Source: Cannabis sativa (lineage: Eukaryota; Streptophyta; Magnoliopsida; Rosales; Cannabaceae). From it: DNA of 64,000 bases. A program made the position numbers and the translations under genes. The stretch spans positions 5,386,812 through 5,450,811 of the forward strand of contig NC_083604.1 of assembly GCF_029168945.1 (NCBI RefSeq), read 5' to 3'. Below, piece after piece: positions 37,884 through 49,016 of the stretch (the first letter of the stretch is position 1; every line of letters starts with the position of its first letter). The notes under the pieces are model-generated. The model had not been told where the DNA came from. It did not search any database and worked only from the letters and a program-made list of their open reading frames with translations.

Positions 37884-40267
37884 ATGGAGGACACCGCACC
37901 ACCCCAAATAGATGATGAATCATTTAGTTGTTGGTTAAGCCTAATCAATCAACTCGAAATCAAAGAAAGAACCCAGGGACCTGACAAAAGAAGATCTACT
38001 CAACAAATCGCTACCAACTAACAGCCTATGGGAAGCTTTTTACTATAGCTACTCAAGGTGGATTGGATTCAGTGTTAGAAAACATGACGTTAGAAAGGAC
38101 ACTGAAAACAATGAATGGCAGCGTGTTTGGGTTTGCTCAAGACAGGGAACACGAAAAAATAAGTGGATAAACTTGGAAAATCGAAAAAGAATAGCTAAAC
38201 CAATAACAAGAGTGGGTTGCCCAGCACGTATACGAGTCAATTTGGACAGGTCAAACAATACATGGGTTGTGAGAGACTTTGAGCCACACCACAATCACAA
38301 CTTAGTGTTGCCCATAGAAAACCAATTCCTAAGATCCAACAGGAAGGTAACCACAGAAATTGGTGAGCAAGTTATGTCTATGAGAAGATCCGGGATACGA
38401 ACTTGTCACATACTAAATCATTTGGCACAAGAAAGAGGTGGTCAGGATTATGTCCCTTTCCAAAGTAGAGACCTTTATAATTGGATTGGTGATAAGGCAA
38501 AATCGACTGAAACAGAAACCGACTCTGAGGGAGCATTAGGATATTTGGAATGTCTTGCAAGAAAGGATGACCAATTCTATGGAATCTACAGCATAGACGA
38601 CCAGACAAGGCTAGCAAATCTTTTTTGGTGTGATGGAATTTCAAGGCGAGATTACCAAACTTTCGGAGATGTTTTGGCTTTTGACACGACTTACAAGACA
38701 AATGCTTACAAGAAGCCATTATTGATCCTTGTTGGTGTGAACCACCACTTTCGAACAACGGTCTTTGGACTTGCTTTACTATGTGACGAGAGTGCCTCAA
38801 CATTTATATGGGTTCTACAGTGCTTCCTTGATGCGATGTATAACAAACCACCTTCAGTAGTTATCACGGATGGTGACAAGGCAATGCGAGAAGCCATTAA
38901 TGTTGTAATGCCAAATGCGGTACACCGGTTGTGTGCTTGGCTTATATCAACCAATGCCTCAAAAGCAGTCCCAAATCCCTCTTTCAAAACAGCCATGAAT
39001 CACCTCTTGTATCATTACTATTTTCAGGAAGAAGAGTGGGAACAGGAGTGGAAATCAGTTATGGAGAAATTCATTCGCAAACAAATGGTTGGTGTCAAAG
39101 CTCGATGAAACAAAGAGAAATTGGGCAGAAACTTTTCTTCGCGGTCATTTTATGGCTGGATCAAGGACAACTCAAAGATCAGAGTCAACTAATTCATATT
39201 TGAACCAATTCTTGTCAAGTAAACTCAAGCTAAGAGACTTTATTGGTCAAATTGATAATGCATTACAAAAGATACGACACAATGAGCTTGAAGATGACTT
39301 CAAAAGCAACCACTCATCACCCCATATTCCACGGGACGTGTTGAGTGTGTACCATGAACAATTTGCAACGTACTACACAAGGAATATGTACGATAAGGTG
39401 GCGGAGCAAATAAAAGACAGTCTATTTTACAAAGCAAAGGAAATTGATAGAACCACTGACTCTCGAGAATTTTATTTGGAAAGATTTCCTACTGGTTTGG
39501 TACGTCACTCGGTGACCTTGAATGAAATAAACAACCACATGAAGTGCACTTGTTTGCTTTTCGAGACAGATGGGATAGCGTGTAGGCACTTGTTCGCTGT
39601 CATGAAAAATGAAAATATTCAACTAATTCCTCCGTCACTAATAAAGGACCGTTGGAGAAAGGATGCAAAGACAAGAATAAATCTAAATGTCACTCCCCAT
39701 TTAAGGGTGCCCACAGATGTATTGCAAACCACAAGATGGGGAACTTTGACGTCCGCATTCAATTGTATGGCCCAATATGCAACAAAACACGAGGACACTT
39801 ACGAGGATGCGAAAAAAGAAATAATAGCATTGACATCCAAATTCAAAAATTTGTGTCAACAACGTCAAATTATTATTAATGATGATGAAATAACTACCAC
39901 AAGAGGGGAATACATACAACGGAGAATTGTACAAGACCCAGTTATAGTTAAGACAAAAGGTCGTGAGGCAAAAAAAGGCAAAGCAAAAGAAAATGACAAC
40001 ACTATTGAAGAAGATTTTTCGAGGAAGCAAAAAAGGTGTCGCCTTTGCAATCAATTGGGCCAACAACAGGTCAACTTGTTCATACAAAGAAGACCCTTTG
40101 AAAAACACAGAAGATACATCCCTTCATGTTTAGCGAGCCCCAACCAATCGATACTAACAACTTTTACAACAATAAGGTTGATCGAAACAATTAGGAGGCT
40201 CAATTCACACACAACAACGACTCAAGCACATTCCCAACCTACAACCATTTTATATGTGCTGTTATAA
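37884..40267 (+). pseudogene. FAR1/MULE-type transposase with frameshifts
   Basis: An N-terminal piece starts MEDTAPPQIDDES at 37884. From about 38026 an open frame encodes a FAR1-like zinc-finger DNA-binding domain (WEAFYYSYSRWIGFSVRK, VGCPARIRV, PHHNHNLV). It is followed by the DDE-type MULE transposase core, with Asp in LAFDTTYKTN and Asp in VVITDGDKAMREAI, then VHRLCAW. Near 39085 the frame shifts and continues with AGSRTTQRSESTNSYL and a SWIM zinc finger CTCLLFETDGIACRH. A last shift near 40063 breaks a C-terminal CCHC knuckle (RCRLCNQLG). The N-terminal joint, near 37935-38020, is also out of frame. FAR1/FHY3 regulators derive from such transposases, but location inside TIRs with a target duplication identifies this as the element's own gene. 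It has at least two lesions, so it is probably inactive. Confidence 0.8.
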
Positions 40268-40707
40268 TCAGAGTTTCATTATGTATGAACTAATTATCAA
40301 AAAAATCTTGTGCAAACTTATATTTTGGTTATTGAATCGTGGTTTTTTAGTTTTTAACCTATCTTCTTGGTTATTGATAATGCTGAATTTATGATTTATA
40401 TTTTCATTATAACTTTAACTTCTCATCTATTATTTGATTATCAACAATCAAATTCATTTCATTAATGCAAATCAATGCAGATATATATATGTATATTCTA
40501 TACACAGCCAACTTATTATAATGGACTCTATTATTAATTTTTTTGTCATTATTTTTGAAAAAGTGACAAATATCATATGTGTTGGACTAACCTCCAAATT
40601 TTATTAATGACCCTCACTTGTGGTGGAGGATAACCGTTTCACAAGCTAGGCTATATAATTTGAAGCACAAAAGCATTAAAATAAAGCTAAATAATACCTA
40701 TACATTA
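40268..40707. other. MULE spacer after the transposase
   Basis: AT-rich, and no gene seen. It separates the plus-strand transposase from the minus-strand captured exons. Confidence 0.35.
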
Positions 40708-40861
40708 CAGCCATATGGGGGCTAATGTAATGAGCTATATCCATTTCTTCATGAGTTGATAATGTATGAGCTTCTCTTGTTGACCAATCATTGCTTTTAA
40801 GAGATTCTTCAATGCTGCCCATTGTATTTACTAATATGTTCATTGTTGGGGCACCTCCAGC
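40708..40861 (-). pseudogene. Captured exon-like fragment (possibly ARM-repeat protein)
   Basis: On the minus strand an acceptor CTTAG precedes AGGAPTMNILVNTMGSIEES and then LKSNDWSTREAH, open for about 50 codons. LKS-x-DW-x-TR-x-A resembles an armadillo/HEAT helix of TORTIFOLIA1-like microtubule proteins, but the rest does not match well. It lies downstream, in the same orientation, of the chaperonin exon. Confidence 0.3.
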
Positions 40862-41067
40862 CTAAGCAGATAAATACATATTAAGAACAAATCATTGAAT
40901 CTAACTTTTTGTTAAAAAGAATACACAAATTTACAATCATTGAATCCAACATATGCTGAATGACAGTTTCTACTCTACTCTACTCTTTGAATAATCTTTT
41001 GAGCTGCAAACAATAAAAAGTCTTCCTGTAAATAAAACGATTACTCAATAATTAAACAAAAAATACC

Positions 41068-41267
41068 TTTTCAATGATCTCAGCACCAATTTGCTTGTCA
41101 AAATTATCAAATGTAATTTTAAAGGAAGGAATCAGTTCTGAAAGATGTACATATACGGCGCCACCACTGTGCACTACTCCTTCATCCATAGCAGCAAATG
41201 TGGCATTTTTTGCATCTTCAATTCTGAGTTTTCGATCTTCAAGTTCTATTTCAGTGTGTGCTCCTAC
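41068..41267 (-). pseudogene. Captured exon of plastid chaperonin 60 alpha (RuBisCO-binding protein)
   Basis: The minus strand encodes about 66 residues starting [20 protein letters not shown], then [17 protein letters not shown] and [10 protein letters not shown], with [10 protein letters not shown] at the end. This is the conserved region of group I chaperonins where the [19 protein letters not shown] block leads to the GGG loop; here the loop is HSGG instead of PGGG. Both borders keep splice signals (TTTAG acceptor, AAG|GTATTT donor), so one genomic exon with its intron edges was copied. The rest of the gene is absent. CPN60 folds RuBisCO and other proteins in the stroma; this fragment cannot. 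It is a Pack-MULE-like capture. Confidence 0.75.
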
Positions 41268-41948
41268 CTAAACCAAATACACATCGCATGCTTGAGTAAA
41301 CACACATATACATATTTGATGCAAAACATATTCATAGAATAATATTGAAATGTTAAACATCAAAACAAACTGAATCCTCCATGATAAACCTGTAAACCCA
41401 TTGCTGAAAAAAGTACCATTTCTATTTCTGTTCAAACAACATTTTCTCATTAGGTATTTATTTTTCTTTTTAAACTTGCATTTCTTTGATCCAAGTAGCA
41501 CTTTGCTTAAAACTTTGCAAACGATGAAAAGTATCAACAAAAGTATAATCACAAATGATAGACTCCCTGGTACCAACAGAAGCAATAGGCAGAATATAGA
41601 GAGATGTCCGTGAGTTACCTCCTTCCATATTTATTAAAAGTACACACTAATGGCAGAGGAAACCGTAGCTCTATCCCTAGATTTTAATATGAACTGAAAA
41701 TAAAGATGTAAAATTGTACCACATGACTAACTTAGAAATAGATCTTCATGTTACCACATGACACTTTTCAACAGACTTTAGTTTTTTAATGTGAGCCACC
41801 CAATACATTTTAACCATATCCCATAACAACTAAAACATCCTGTCTAAAGCTTCAAAACTATATAATTCTACCCCTTATACATTGCGAACCTATAGCAACT
41901 TCAAACAAAGCCTTCCACTGATTGGGCCAGACTCAAAGTCAGAGACAA

Positions 41949-42260
41949 TTAGAAACCCTGAGTAAAGCCCCTAATGTATTGATACAAATACAAATATACT
42001 TCTAGTCTTTTTTTTTTCGGAAAAGAGAAAGAGATCAGTTGTCTTACACTACCTCCACCCCAGTACATACTTCTTGTCTCTAAGTTGTGGATAATCACCC
42101 TCGCCGCCCGATACAGCGCACCCGTACCGAGACCCGGCGCACCACTATTCCAAACATCGTCATGATCCTTATCAATTGGCTGCTGATGATCACTCGGGGC
42201 GGAGACGAGCATTTCAGAGAGGATAGGGATAACTTGTGGGAGAGAGAGAAGAGACAACAC
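41949..42260 (-). other. Unrecognised GC-richer ORF near the right MULE end
   Basis: A 103-codon minus-strand frame starts MLSLLSLPQVIPILSEMLVS and includes WNSGAPGLGTGALYRAA. A donor-like GTAGTGTAAG follows MYWGGG near 42055. The block 42100-42200 is clearly richer in G and C than the rest of the element, as expected for a captured host exon, and it would be the first exon of any transcript running inward from the right TIR. No family recognised. Confidence 0.3.
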
Positions 42261-42475
42261 ACCTTCAAATCAAATACAATATAGCTTAAAGAAAATACAA
42301 CTCAACAATAAAAGAAATTTCCATAAATACCCCTAACTATATACATAATTTCGAAAAAATAAAAAAAACTAAATTTTTATATTTTTTAACCCTACAAAAC
42401 GGTGTAGTTTAAGGATTGGAATAAGTTATATGCAAGTATGTAACCTAAAGAACCGGTACTTTTTTCTTTGTCTTA

Positions 42476-42526
42476 CATGAGGTATGCCAAACCTCAAACC
42501 TCAAGTGAGGTTTTATATAAAAGCCC
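42476..42526. repeat. Right terminal inverted repeat of the MULE
   Basis: Reads TGAGGTATGCCAAACCTCAA, then ACCTCAAGTGAGGTTTTATA and TAAAAGCCC, the imperfect inverse of the left end. TTATAGTAA follows directly. Confidence 0.75.
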
Positions 42527-42535
42527 TTATAGTAA

Positions 42536-43199
42536 TGGTAGTATTGCTCATTTCTATCTTTTATGTTCATTTTTATTTACTTTTTGTTAAATGATATATA
42601 GGTTTAGTCATGCTCTCCCTATGTGTCAAAAATTAATAAAAGTAATATTAATGTTCATTTCCTTCACTATCACCTCCATCTCCATCTCTATCTCTTTGTC
42701 ATTATTTTTACTAAAAATATATAGGATTAGTCATGCTCTTTCTATGTGTTACTATTTAGTAAAAATAATATTGATGTTTAGTTTTATATTTAATCTTTTA
42801 TTGCATTATTGCTTGATGTATGATGTCATTTCTAGGTTCTACATAAGATTAAATTATTTCTTTTATTTTTAAGAACTTGTATACTCAAAATATAATGAAC
42901 TTTAATGTTACATCATTTGTGTCAACTTAATGAATCAAAGGTACAAAATAGCTAAACAAGCATATGGATGATTCTTGAAGCCTTTCTCTCTTTTATTATT
43001 GATTACACCTTTATTTGCTTTCCTTTAATATTTATTACCAAAACAAAAATCCTCAAACTCTTTTGGTTACTTATTTGTTACTTTTTATTAACCTTTTGTT
43101 TTTATTTTTCTACTAACGCTTTTGTCCATAATCACTTCCCTGTGGAATCGACCGCCCGATCTATACTACAACCACCGCTAGTGGAAGTCACATTTTAGG
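42536..43199. mobile_element. Repeat X, right part
   Basis: Two further copies of the TTAGTCATGCTC block (42604 and 42729) continue the repeat interrupted by the MULE. CTTCCCTGTGGAATCGACC near 43135 resembles the ends of some plant LTR elements. No coding sequence and no clean terminus. Confidence 0.4.
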
Positions 43200-43811
43200 C
43201 GTTAAACAGATCTTATCCGATCCGCACCTATACAGATAGTGACCATGTCTACTCTGATACAGTTCAAGATTGATGAGCAAAAAATAGCCATCATCTTGAG
43301 GGGGAATGTTGTGGACATTGTCCCACATAGAATAAATGGTAGAGAATTGAGCCATATATAAGAATATGGGCTACTCCACTCATTGTCAATTAGTTTTGAG
43401 ATGGAACCCCATGATCCGAACAAAAATAAGCGAGCAAATGGTAGGGCCTGTGATAAGGTGATTCAAGATTGGTTTGGTTTTGAGATGGAACCCGATGATT
43501 CTCAACATGGTATCAGAGTCATATCCCTAGCGGGCTTTCGATCCACACCTATCCAGATTGTTAGCCAGCCGCACGAGATCCAGATGGTGCAAAGATGCCT
43601 GAGATCCAAACAAAAATAAGCGAGCAAATGGCAAGGCCTATGATAAGGTGATTCAAGATTGGTGAGCAAAAATAGCCACCATCTTGAGGGGGGATATTGG
43701 AGAACATTGTCCCACATGGATTAAATGTAAAAGTATTGAGCCATATATAAGAACATGAGCTACTCCACTCATTGTCAATTGGTTTTGAGATGGAACCCCA
43801 TGATTCTAACA
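43200..43811 (+). mobile_element. TRIM retrotransposon, rearranged right part
   Basis: An LTR copy begins at 43308 (TGTTGTGGACATTGTCCCAC). A complete 3' LTR is at 43695-43811 (117 bp, ending GATTCTAACA). Each is preceded by a polypurine tract (CTTGAGGGGGA; CTTGAGGGGGGA). A primer-binding site TGGTATCAGAG at 43508 follows an LTR end (GATTCTCAACA). The internal domain of less than 200 bp has no gene. GCGAGCAAATGG and GATTCAAGATTGG occur twice, so the element is a mosaic of more than one unit, probably from unequal recombination. CATCT follows (43812-43816). Confidence 0.65.
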
Positions 43812-44018
43812 CATCTCAATGTTTTGCCACATAATATGTCCACCTCACCAAACATCCTTTGAAGTTTTACCTTCATGTAAAACCTGTTTTATTTAGATCG
43901 AGAAAATCGTACGGTTTTATGAAACCATGTGCTATAGCTCAAATTCGTGACAATTAAATCCAATTTTTTTATTATTTTTGTATTTGTAATAGTGAGAAAA
44001 GAAAGCCCGGAGATGCTC
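43812..44018 (-). mobile_element. Right half of the split Harbinger MITE
   Basis: CATCTCAATG onward continues the alignment to the inverse of 13892-14274 (ATAATATGTCCACCTCACC). After about 43880 there is unrelated sequence. A terminus GGAGATGCTC then ends at 44018, followed by TTA (44019-44021), matching the TTA at 24821. Confidence 0.6.
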
Positions 44019-44961
44019 TTATGTCCATCAACTTGAGAAGTCTATGCCTCCACCTCATTTTCTCCGCAAACTTTTATTACCTGTCTCTTCAAACTTTTAT
44101 GGGTAACATTTCTTACTTATCCAACCACTATTTATAGTATAAAGTGGTGAGCTTAAAAAAAAAAACAAAAAAAAAAAAGAGAATGGCTTGATGAGAATTT
44201 GTTTATTGAGATTAATTAATTAATACTATAAATGAGTTTTGTTTTAATATTGAATAGAAAATTGAAAGTTAAAAAAAAATACATAATAATGCTCTATAGG
44301 TTACGTTTCATTTGTTATTATTATCATAAATTAATAGACATAATGTCAAAACACCTTAGTTATCATTATAACTAAATACATATAATGCCAAAACACTTAT
44401 ATGCAAAATATACATATTTTTTTAATAATTTTTATAAATACTATTTATCTTTATAGTAAAAGCCTAAAAAAAAAAAAATTAGCCTATAGCCCATTTCAAC
44501 TCAGGGTCGGCCCTAGGTGCAGGTTTAGGTTATTTTTTCAAACCAAGCCGCATATGCAATTAATTTTCGTAATTTTTCAAACTGTAACTGCGCTGCAAGA
44601 CCTTAAAACCATAAAAACCTCTCGCAAAAATACGGTGCGATATAGTTTCGATAGTTTACACTAACATCATTATCAAACATTAAAATAAAAATTAAAAATT
44701 AGTCTAATAAAGTTTCAACAACTAAATAAAAAAAATAGATTATATAATTAATTATTAAATTATTAATTAACATCATAACATATATATTAATTAAATTATT
44801 ATATTAAATTCTCTCTAAAAAAATTATATAATATACATATATATTTTATATTATATTTTATATATATCAATAATAATATGTTAATAATAAGAAGTTAAGA
44901 AAAACATGAGGATAATTTATATGAATGTTCCTTAATTTTAATTGTATGATTTAGACTTTAT
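44019..44961. other. AT-rich intergenic DNA
   Basis: No gene seen. Poly(A)-rich tracts at 44155-44180 and scattered AT repeats. Confidence 0.4.
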
Positions 44962-45210
44962 GGGCTCGTTTGGAACGTCGTAATAGATCGTATTGTATTG
45001 TATTGTATTGTATTATATTAAATTGGATTATATATCATATTTTTATATAATACTATGTTAAACTTTAATTTATATTAAAATATTATATATTTAGGTGTTC
45101 ATAAAAATTAATATCACATATAGTTTTACATAAAAATATTACATAAAATACAATTTAATATAATACCATACAATATAATACGGTGTAATATGCCATACCA
45201 AACGAATCCA
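44962..45210. mobile_element. hAT-like MITE (GGGCTCGTTTGGAACG family)
   Basis: Inverted ends GGGCTCGTTTGGAACGTCGT and CATACCAAACGAATCCA, with TATTGTATTGTAT-rich and ATAATACC-rich subterminal repeats. Non-coding. Same family as the fragment at 1-85. Confidence 0.6.
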
Positions 45211-45464
45211 TATGAGTTGCTTAAAAATAGAAATCTTACTATAAAAATTTGTATTTTTGTAATATATAATGCGGTGCGGTTAGAACGGCTATTATTAAAT
45301 TCAAAACTACAAAGTTCATCACACTGCGTGGTTTGGTGAAATGCAAACTGAAACCATACTACAAAAGATTTTAAACCGTATTTTCAGTGTAGTGTGATGC
45401 AGGTAGTTTGGATGGGGTGGGCATTTGATCAACACCCTATTCAGCATGGTTGGTAAAGATATAT

Positions 45465-45642
45465 TGAGAAATGCTAAACGGCACCAATAGTGCTTAGCAC
45501 CCTCCTATGTGTCAATATTGCTATTGGTCTAACTAAGTATCGGGTCCCATATAATTTAATATAATAGCTTTTAGGGAGTATCACTAACCAATCGCAACGT
45601 GACATGTCACAAAGGTGCTAGTGTCTAATAGCAAAATGCTCA
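45465..45642. mobile_element. Short MITE (GAGAAATGCTAAA family), copy 1
   Basis: Starts TGAGAAATGCTAAACGGCAC and ends near AATAGCAAAATGCTCA. The centre TATTGCTATTGGTC, then ATATAATTTAATATAATAG and AACGTGACATGTC, defines a family of about 175 bp also present near 50705, 51639, 54299-54832 and 56069. Confidence 0.65.
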
Positions 45643-45876
45643 GACATATTAACCCAACTAAACCGGCCAGCAAATCATGACAAGGGAATATTCAATTTAT
45701 TGGTGCTGCTCTCTTCTGCTGACATGTGGCAAAGCAAATGTGCCCTGTAAGTGTATGGTGGACGAATGAGGAACGGAAGAAAAGTTCTGAGAAAAAGAGA
45801 GAAAACTATATAAAAAACCAACCCCAGTTGGCCTAGCTAAAGAAATTTGATCTAAAAGTCAACGAAGCAAAAAATA
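45643..45876. promoter_or_regulatory. Upstream region of AKR-C
   Basis: Homologous to the AKR-B upstream sequence (ATCATGACAAGGGAAT and GGAAGAAAAGTTCTGAGA shared), with about 50 bp present here but missing in B. TATATAAAA at about 45807 is the TATA box. The ATG is at 45877. Confidence 0.6.
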
Positions 45877-47109
45877 ATGGCATCGACCACCATTCCAAAG
45901 CTGGGTTTGGGTTCCTCCACAGGCCTGAGGAGCATCCCTGTAATTGGTCTTGGAACAGCTTCAAACGACAAAGACTCAATTCCCCTTAAAAATGCAGTCT
46001 TGGAAGCTATTAAGCTTGGCTACACACACTTTGACACGGCCTCTGTATATGGGTCAGAACAGGGTCTTGGGGAAGCCATAGCTGAAGCTCTAAAACTTGG
46101 CCTTGTTGCTTCTCGAGATGAACTTTTCATCACTTCCAAGCTTTGGATTACTGATAACCACCCTCATCTCGTTCTCCCTTCTCTTAAAACATCACTTGGG
46201 TAATTCAGTTTTCACTTTCAAATTATTATGTGTATCCCCTTTTGTTCTTTCTTTTAATTTATTTTATTCTTGTTGTTGTTGATTATTAGGAATCTTCAGC
46301 TAGAGTACCTTGATTTGTATCTGGTACACTCGCCCATAAGTGCAAAGCCAGGGAGGGCTGTATTTCCCACTGATGAAAAAGACCTAATGCCAATGGATTT
46401 TAAATCTGTATGGGAAGCCATGGAAGAATGTCAAAGACTTGGCCTCACTAAGTCCATTGGTGTTAGCAATTTCTCTTGCAAGAAGCTTCAAAACATTCTC
46501 TCTTTTGCTACTATCCCTCCCTCTGTCAACCAAGTTCGTATTATTACACCTATGTATAACATATATATAAGTAAGTATTAATGGCTAAGTAGTAAACAAT
46601 CTTATTTTGTAGGTGGAAATGAACCCAACTTGGCAACAAAAAAAGCTAAGAGAATTTTGTGGTGATAATAATATTGTTGTGACTGCCTACTCACCATTAG
46701 GAGCTAAAGGAGCTAGTTGGGGTACCAATCAGGTTTGGGATAATCAAGTGCTTATAGATATAGCCAAAGCTAGAGGAAAGACTGTTGCTCAGGTACATCT
46801 ATATCTATATATTATAATGAATTTATAGCTAATAAAATTACCATGAAAATTGGTAATGATATATATGGTTATGCTATGTAGGTTAGTCTTAGGTGGATAT
46901 ATGAGCAAGGGGCAAGTGTTGTGGTGAAGAGTTACAACAAGGAAAGATTGAAGGAGAACCTTGACATATTTGATTGGGAACTAACAGAGGATGATCTTCA
47001 CAAGATTAATTTGATTCCACAGAACAGAACTAGTCTTTGTGAGGGTTTTGTTTCACCTGAAAATGGTCCCTACAAATCACTTGAAGAATTCTGGGATGGA
47101 GAGATCTAA
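45877..47109 (+). CDS. Aldo-keto reductase C (AKR4 family)
   Basis: Four exons, 45877-46199, 46290-46533, 46613-46792 and 46882-47109, give 324 residues. The tetrad D53, Y58, K88 and H121 is present, with Ser after the His ([11 protein letters not shown]) as in B. Exon 1 and most of exon 2 follow B ([22 protein letters not shown]). From the end of exon 2 through intron 2, exon 3 and intron 3 it follows A almost base for base ([34 protein letters not shown]). Exon 4 is B-like again ([16 protein letters not shown]). This mosaic suggests gene conversion. Otherwise intact; expected to be a cytosolic NADPH-dependent reductase of unknown substrate. Confidence 0.92.
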
Positions 47110-47268
47110 TCTCTTTGTGAATGTTTGTACATTTATGTATCAATTTCCTAGTTTCTTGGTGTGTTTGAATAAAAGGTTCATGGCTATGTTTGACTTCATA
47201 TTCCAATTTGCTATAATAGTTCTCCTATAACTATTTAGATATTAATTGATGTAGTTAAAGTACGGATT

Positions 47269-47303
<35 letters not shown>
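47269..47303. repeat. (TA)n microsatellite
   Basis: A run of alternating T and A downstream of AKR-C. Confidence 0.85.
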
Positions 47304-47309
<6 letters not shown>

Positions 47310-47329
47310 GTATTTTGAAAATAAACGTA

Positions 47330-47645
47330 GTAATGCATTAAATAAAACAACAAAATTAGACCTCGCGGTCATTACAAAGCAGGTTCTCCGGCAAAGAGGA
47401 GACCGGAATACAGCCATACATCTAGTGGATAAACGCCTACTTAGCCACATTATGGGCAACATAGTTACAAGATTTACTAACATTTATAAAGTTACAACTA
47501 ATAAAAGAAGGAGAGGACCTAGTACAAAACGAGACATAGTTCTTAAGTGCCCAATGAGACTCCTTCCCATTGAGAGCATTGATAGCTAATCTCGAGTCAC
47601 TCTCGATAATAATAAACTTAGAACCTAACTCCATCGCTACAAAAA
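47330..47645 (-). mobile_element. LINE RNase H-like fragment
   Basis: The minus strand encodes KFIIIESDSRLAINALNG and SCNYVAHNVAK, the end of the RNase H-like domain of a plant LINE, followed by its usual C-terminal tail with stops. It is 5'-truncated and inactive. Confidence 0.7.
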
Positions 47646-47714
47646 TAGTTAAACAACATGCCGTTGCGATGCAATTTTTACCATAAAATAATAATAATGT
47701 ATATATAAATTTTG

Positions 47715-47764
<50 letters not shown>
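47715..47764. repeat. (ATA)n microsatellite
   Basis: About 16 ATA/TAA triplets in a row. Confidence 0.95.
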
Positions 47765-47765
<1 letters not shown>

Positions 47766-49016
47766 TTATAGTTATATATTATATAGAAATAAGTTATATA
47801 AATGTAAAATATAGTTTAATTTGTTAAAAAATTACTTTAATAGTGTGTTAACTTGTGATGTAAATATGTTAAATAACAAAAAGTAATTTAAATTTAGATC
47901 ACAATGTAGCATGATGCAAAATTTGTATCACAATAAATATTATACTTTTATATTTATCATTATATCATTTTTAATATTTTATTGTTAAATTTTAGTTAAC
48001 ATGCTTACATTATTATTATTATAATTATTATTTCCTTATCAAAATTTATATTTACATTATTATTATTTTATAGTAAAAATTGCGAAAATCGTACCACACT
48101 ATACCATTTTTTGTAGTGTGATTTTTGCGGTTTTTTAATTTCGCGGTGCATGTGCGGATTGGTTTAGAAAAACAGTCAAAGCTTGTACCACTCATACCGC
48201 GAACAGTAATTTATAGGTGTTGAAGATGGAGGCTTCGTTTGTATTTTCAAGTGTATACAGTATAAAAGAAAAAAAAAAAAAACTAAGGTGTAAGATAGTA
48301 TTTTTATAAAAGTTCCCGTGCGATAGTAAAAATATAAAACTACCTGCAAAATTTAATATCTTTATAAAAGGGAAATTTTTAATAATATACGTAATATTAA
48401 AAATAATAACAAAAGTAACCTCATCATTTAATTGGTCCTAATAGAGCCTGTTATACCGAAATCTAAATAAACGTTCCTTTTTATATTTTTGTTTTGTTTA
48501 ATTGATGCTATCTTATTTCTCTTTCAGTCTTGTTTTGTTTTTCTTCTTTTTTCTTTTTCTTTTTTTTTTTTTTTATGAGCAAAATATATTTATTTTTATA
48601 ATTTTTTATTAATTTATTCTCTCTAAATTTTATTATTTCAAAAATCTTTTTAAGTTACACTTTTAATTGTTTTAACTCAAACATAATATCATTATAATTT
48701 ATTTTTTAAAGTAATTATTTTAATAAGACGTATATATTTTTTTATCTATCACTAAAAAAGATGACTAAAATGAAAAGAAACATTTTAATCTTTTTTTTTT
48801 TTATGCTAACCAAACTTTTAATTAACAAAAATGTATAGATTAATTTTAGTTACTTATTTCTATGAGTTATTCTTAAAATAATTGTTTCAATTTTAAATTC
48901 TAATATAATATTTTATAATATAAGATACATATGTGTTACTTCTTTTAAGCAACTTTTGTATTTTATTCCAACTCAATTAAGAATATAATGAGCTATAATA
49001 GATATAGGGAAATTTA
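47765..49016. other. AT-rich intergenic DNA
   Basis: No gene. About 48075-48190 contains inverted AATCGTACCACACTA / TAGTGTGATTTTTGCGG segments, similar to 45270-45390, which may be ends of a degraded hAT-like element. Confidence 0.4.

Larger units (their letters stand above)
26093..42526 (+). mobile_element. 16.4-kb Mutator-like element with Ulp1-like and FAR1-type transposase genes
   Basis: Bounded by a perfect 9-bp duplication TTATAGTAA (26084-26092 and 42527-42535). Its ends start GGCCAAAGATGTAGTACCTC and, read inward from the right, GGGCTTTTATATAAAACCTC. They match without gaps at roughly two thirds of 50 positions, with shared ACCTCA and TTTGAGGTTT blocks, so these are imperfect TIRs. 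The interior carries, on the plus strand, a Ulp1-like protease gene, a small Ser/Pro-rich ORF and a FAR1/MULE transposase gene, and on the minus strand near the right end captured exon fragments. MULEs carrying Ulp1-like genes are known in plants (Kaonashi-type elements). The frameshifts noted for the internal genes suggest this copy is no longer autonomous. Confidence 0.85.

Noticed and set aside
37884..40267. Host FAR1/FHY3 transcription factor gene
   Set aside because: It lies between the MULE's inverted ends and target duplication and is frameshifted, so it is the element's transposase.
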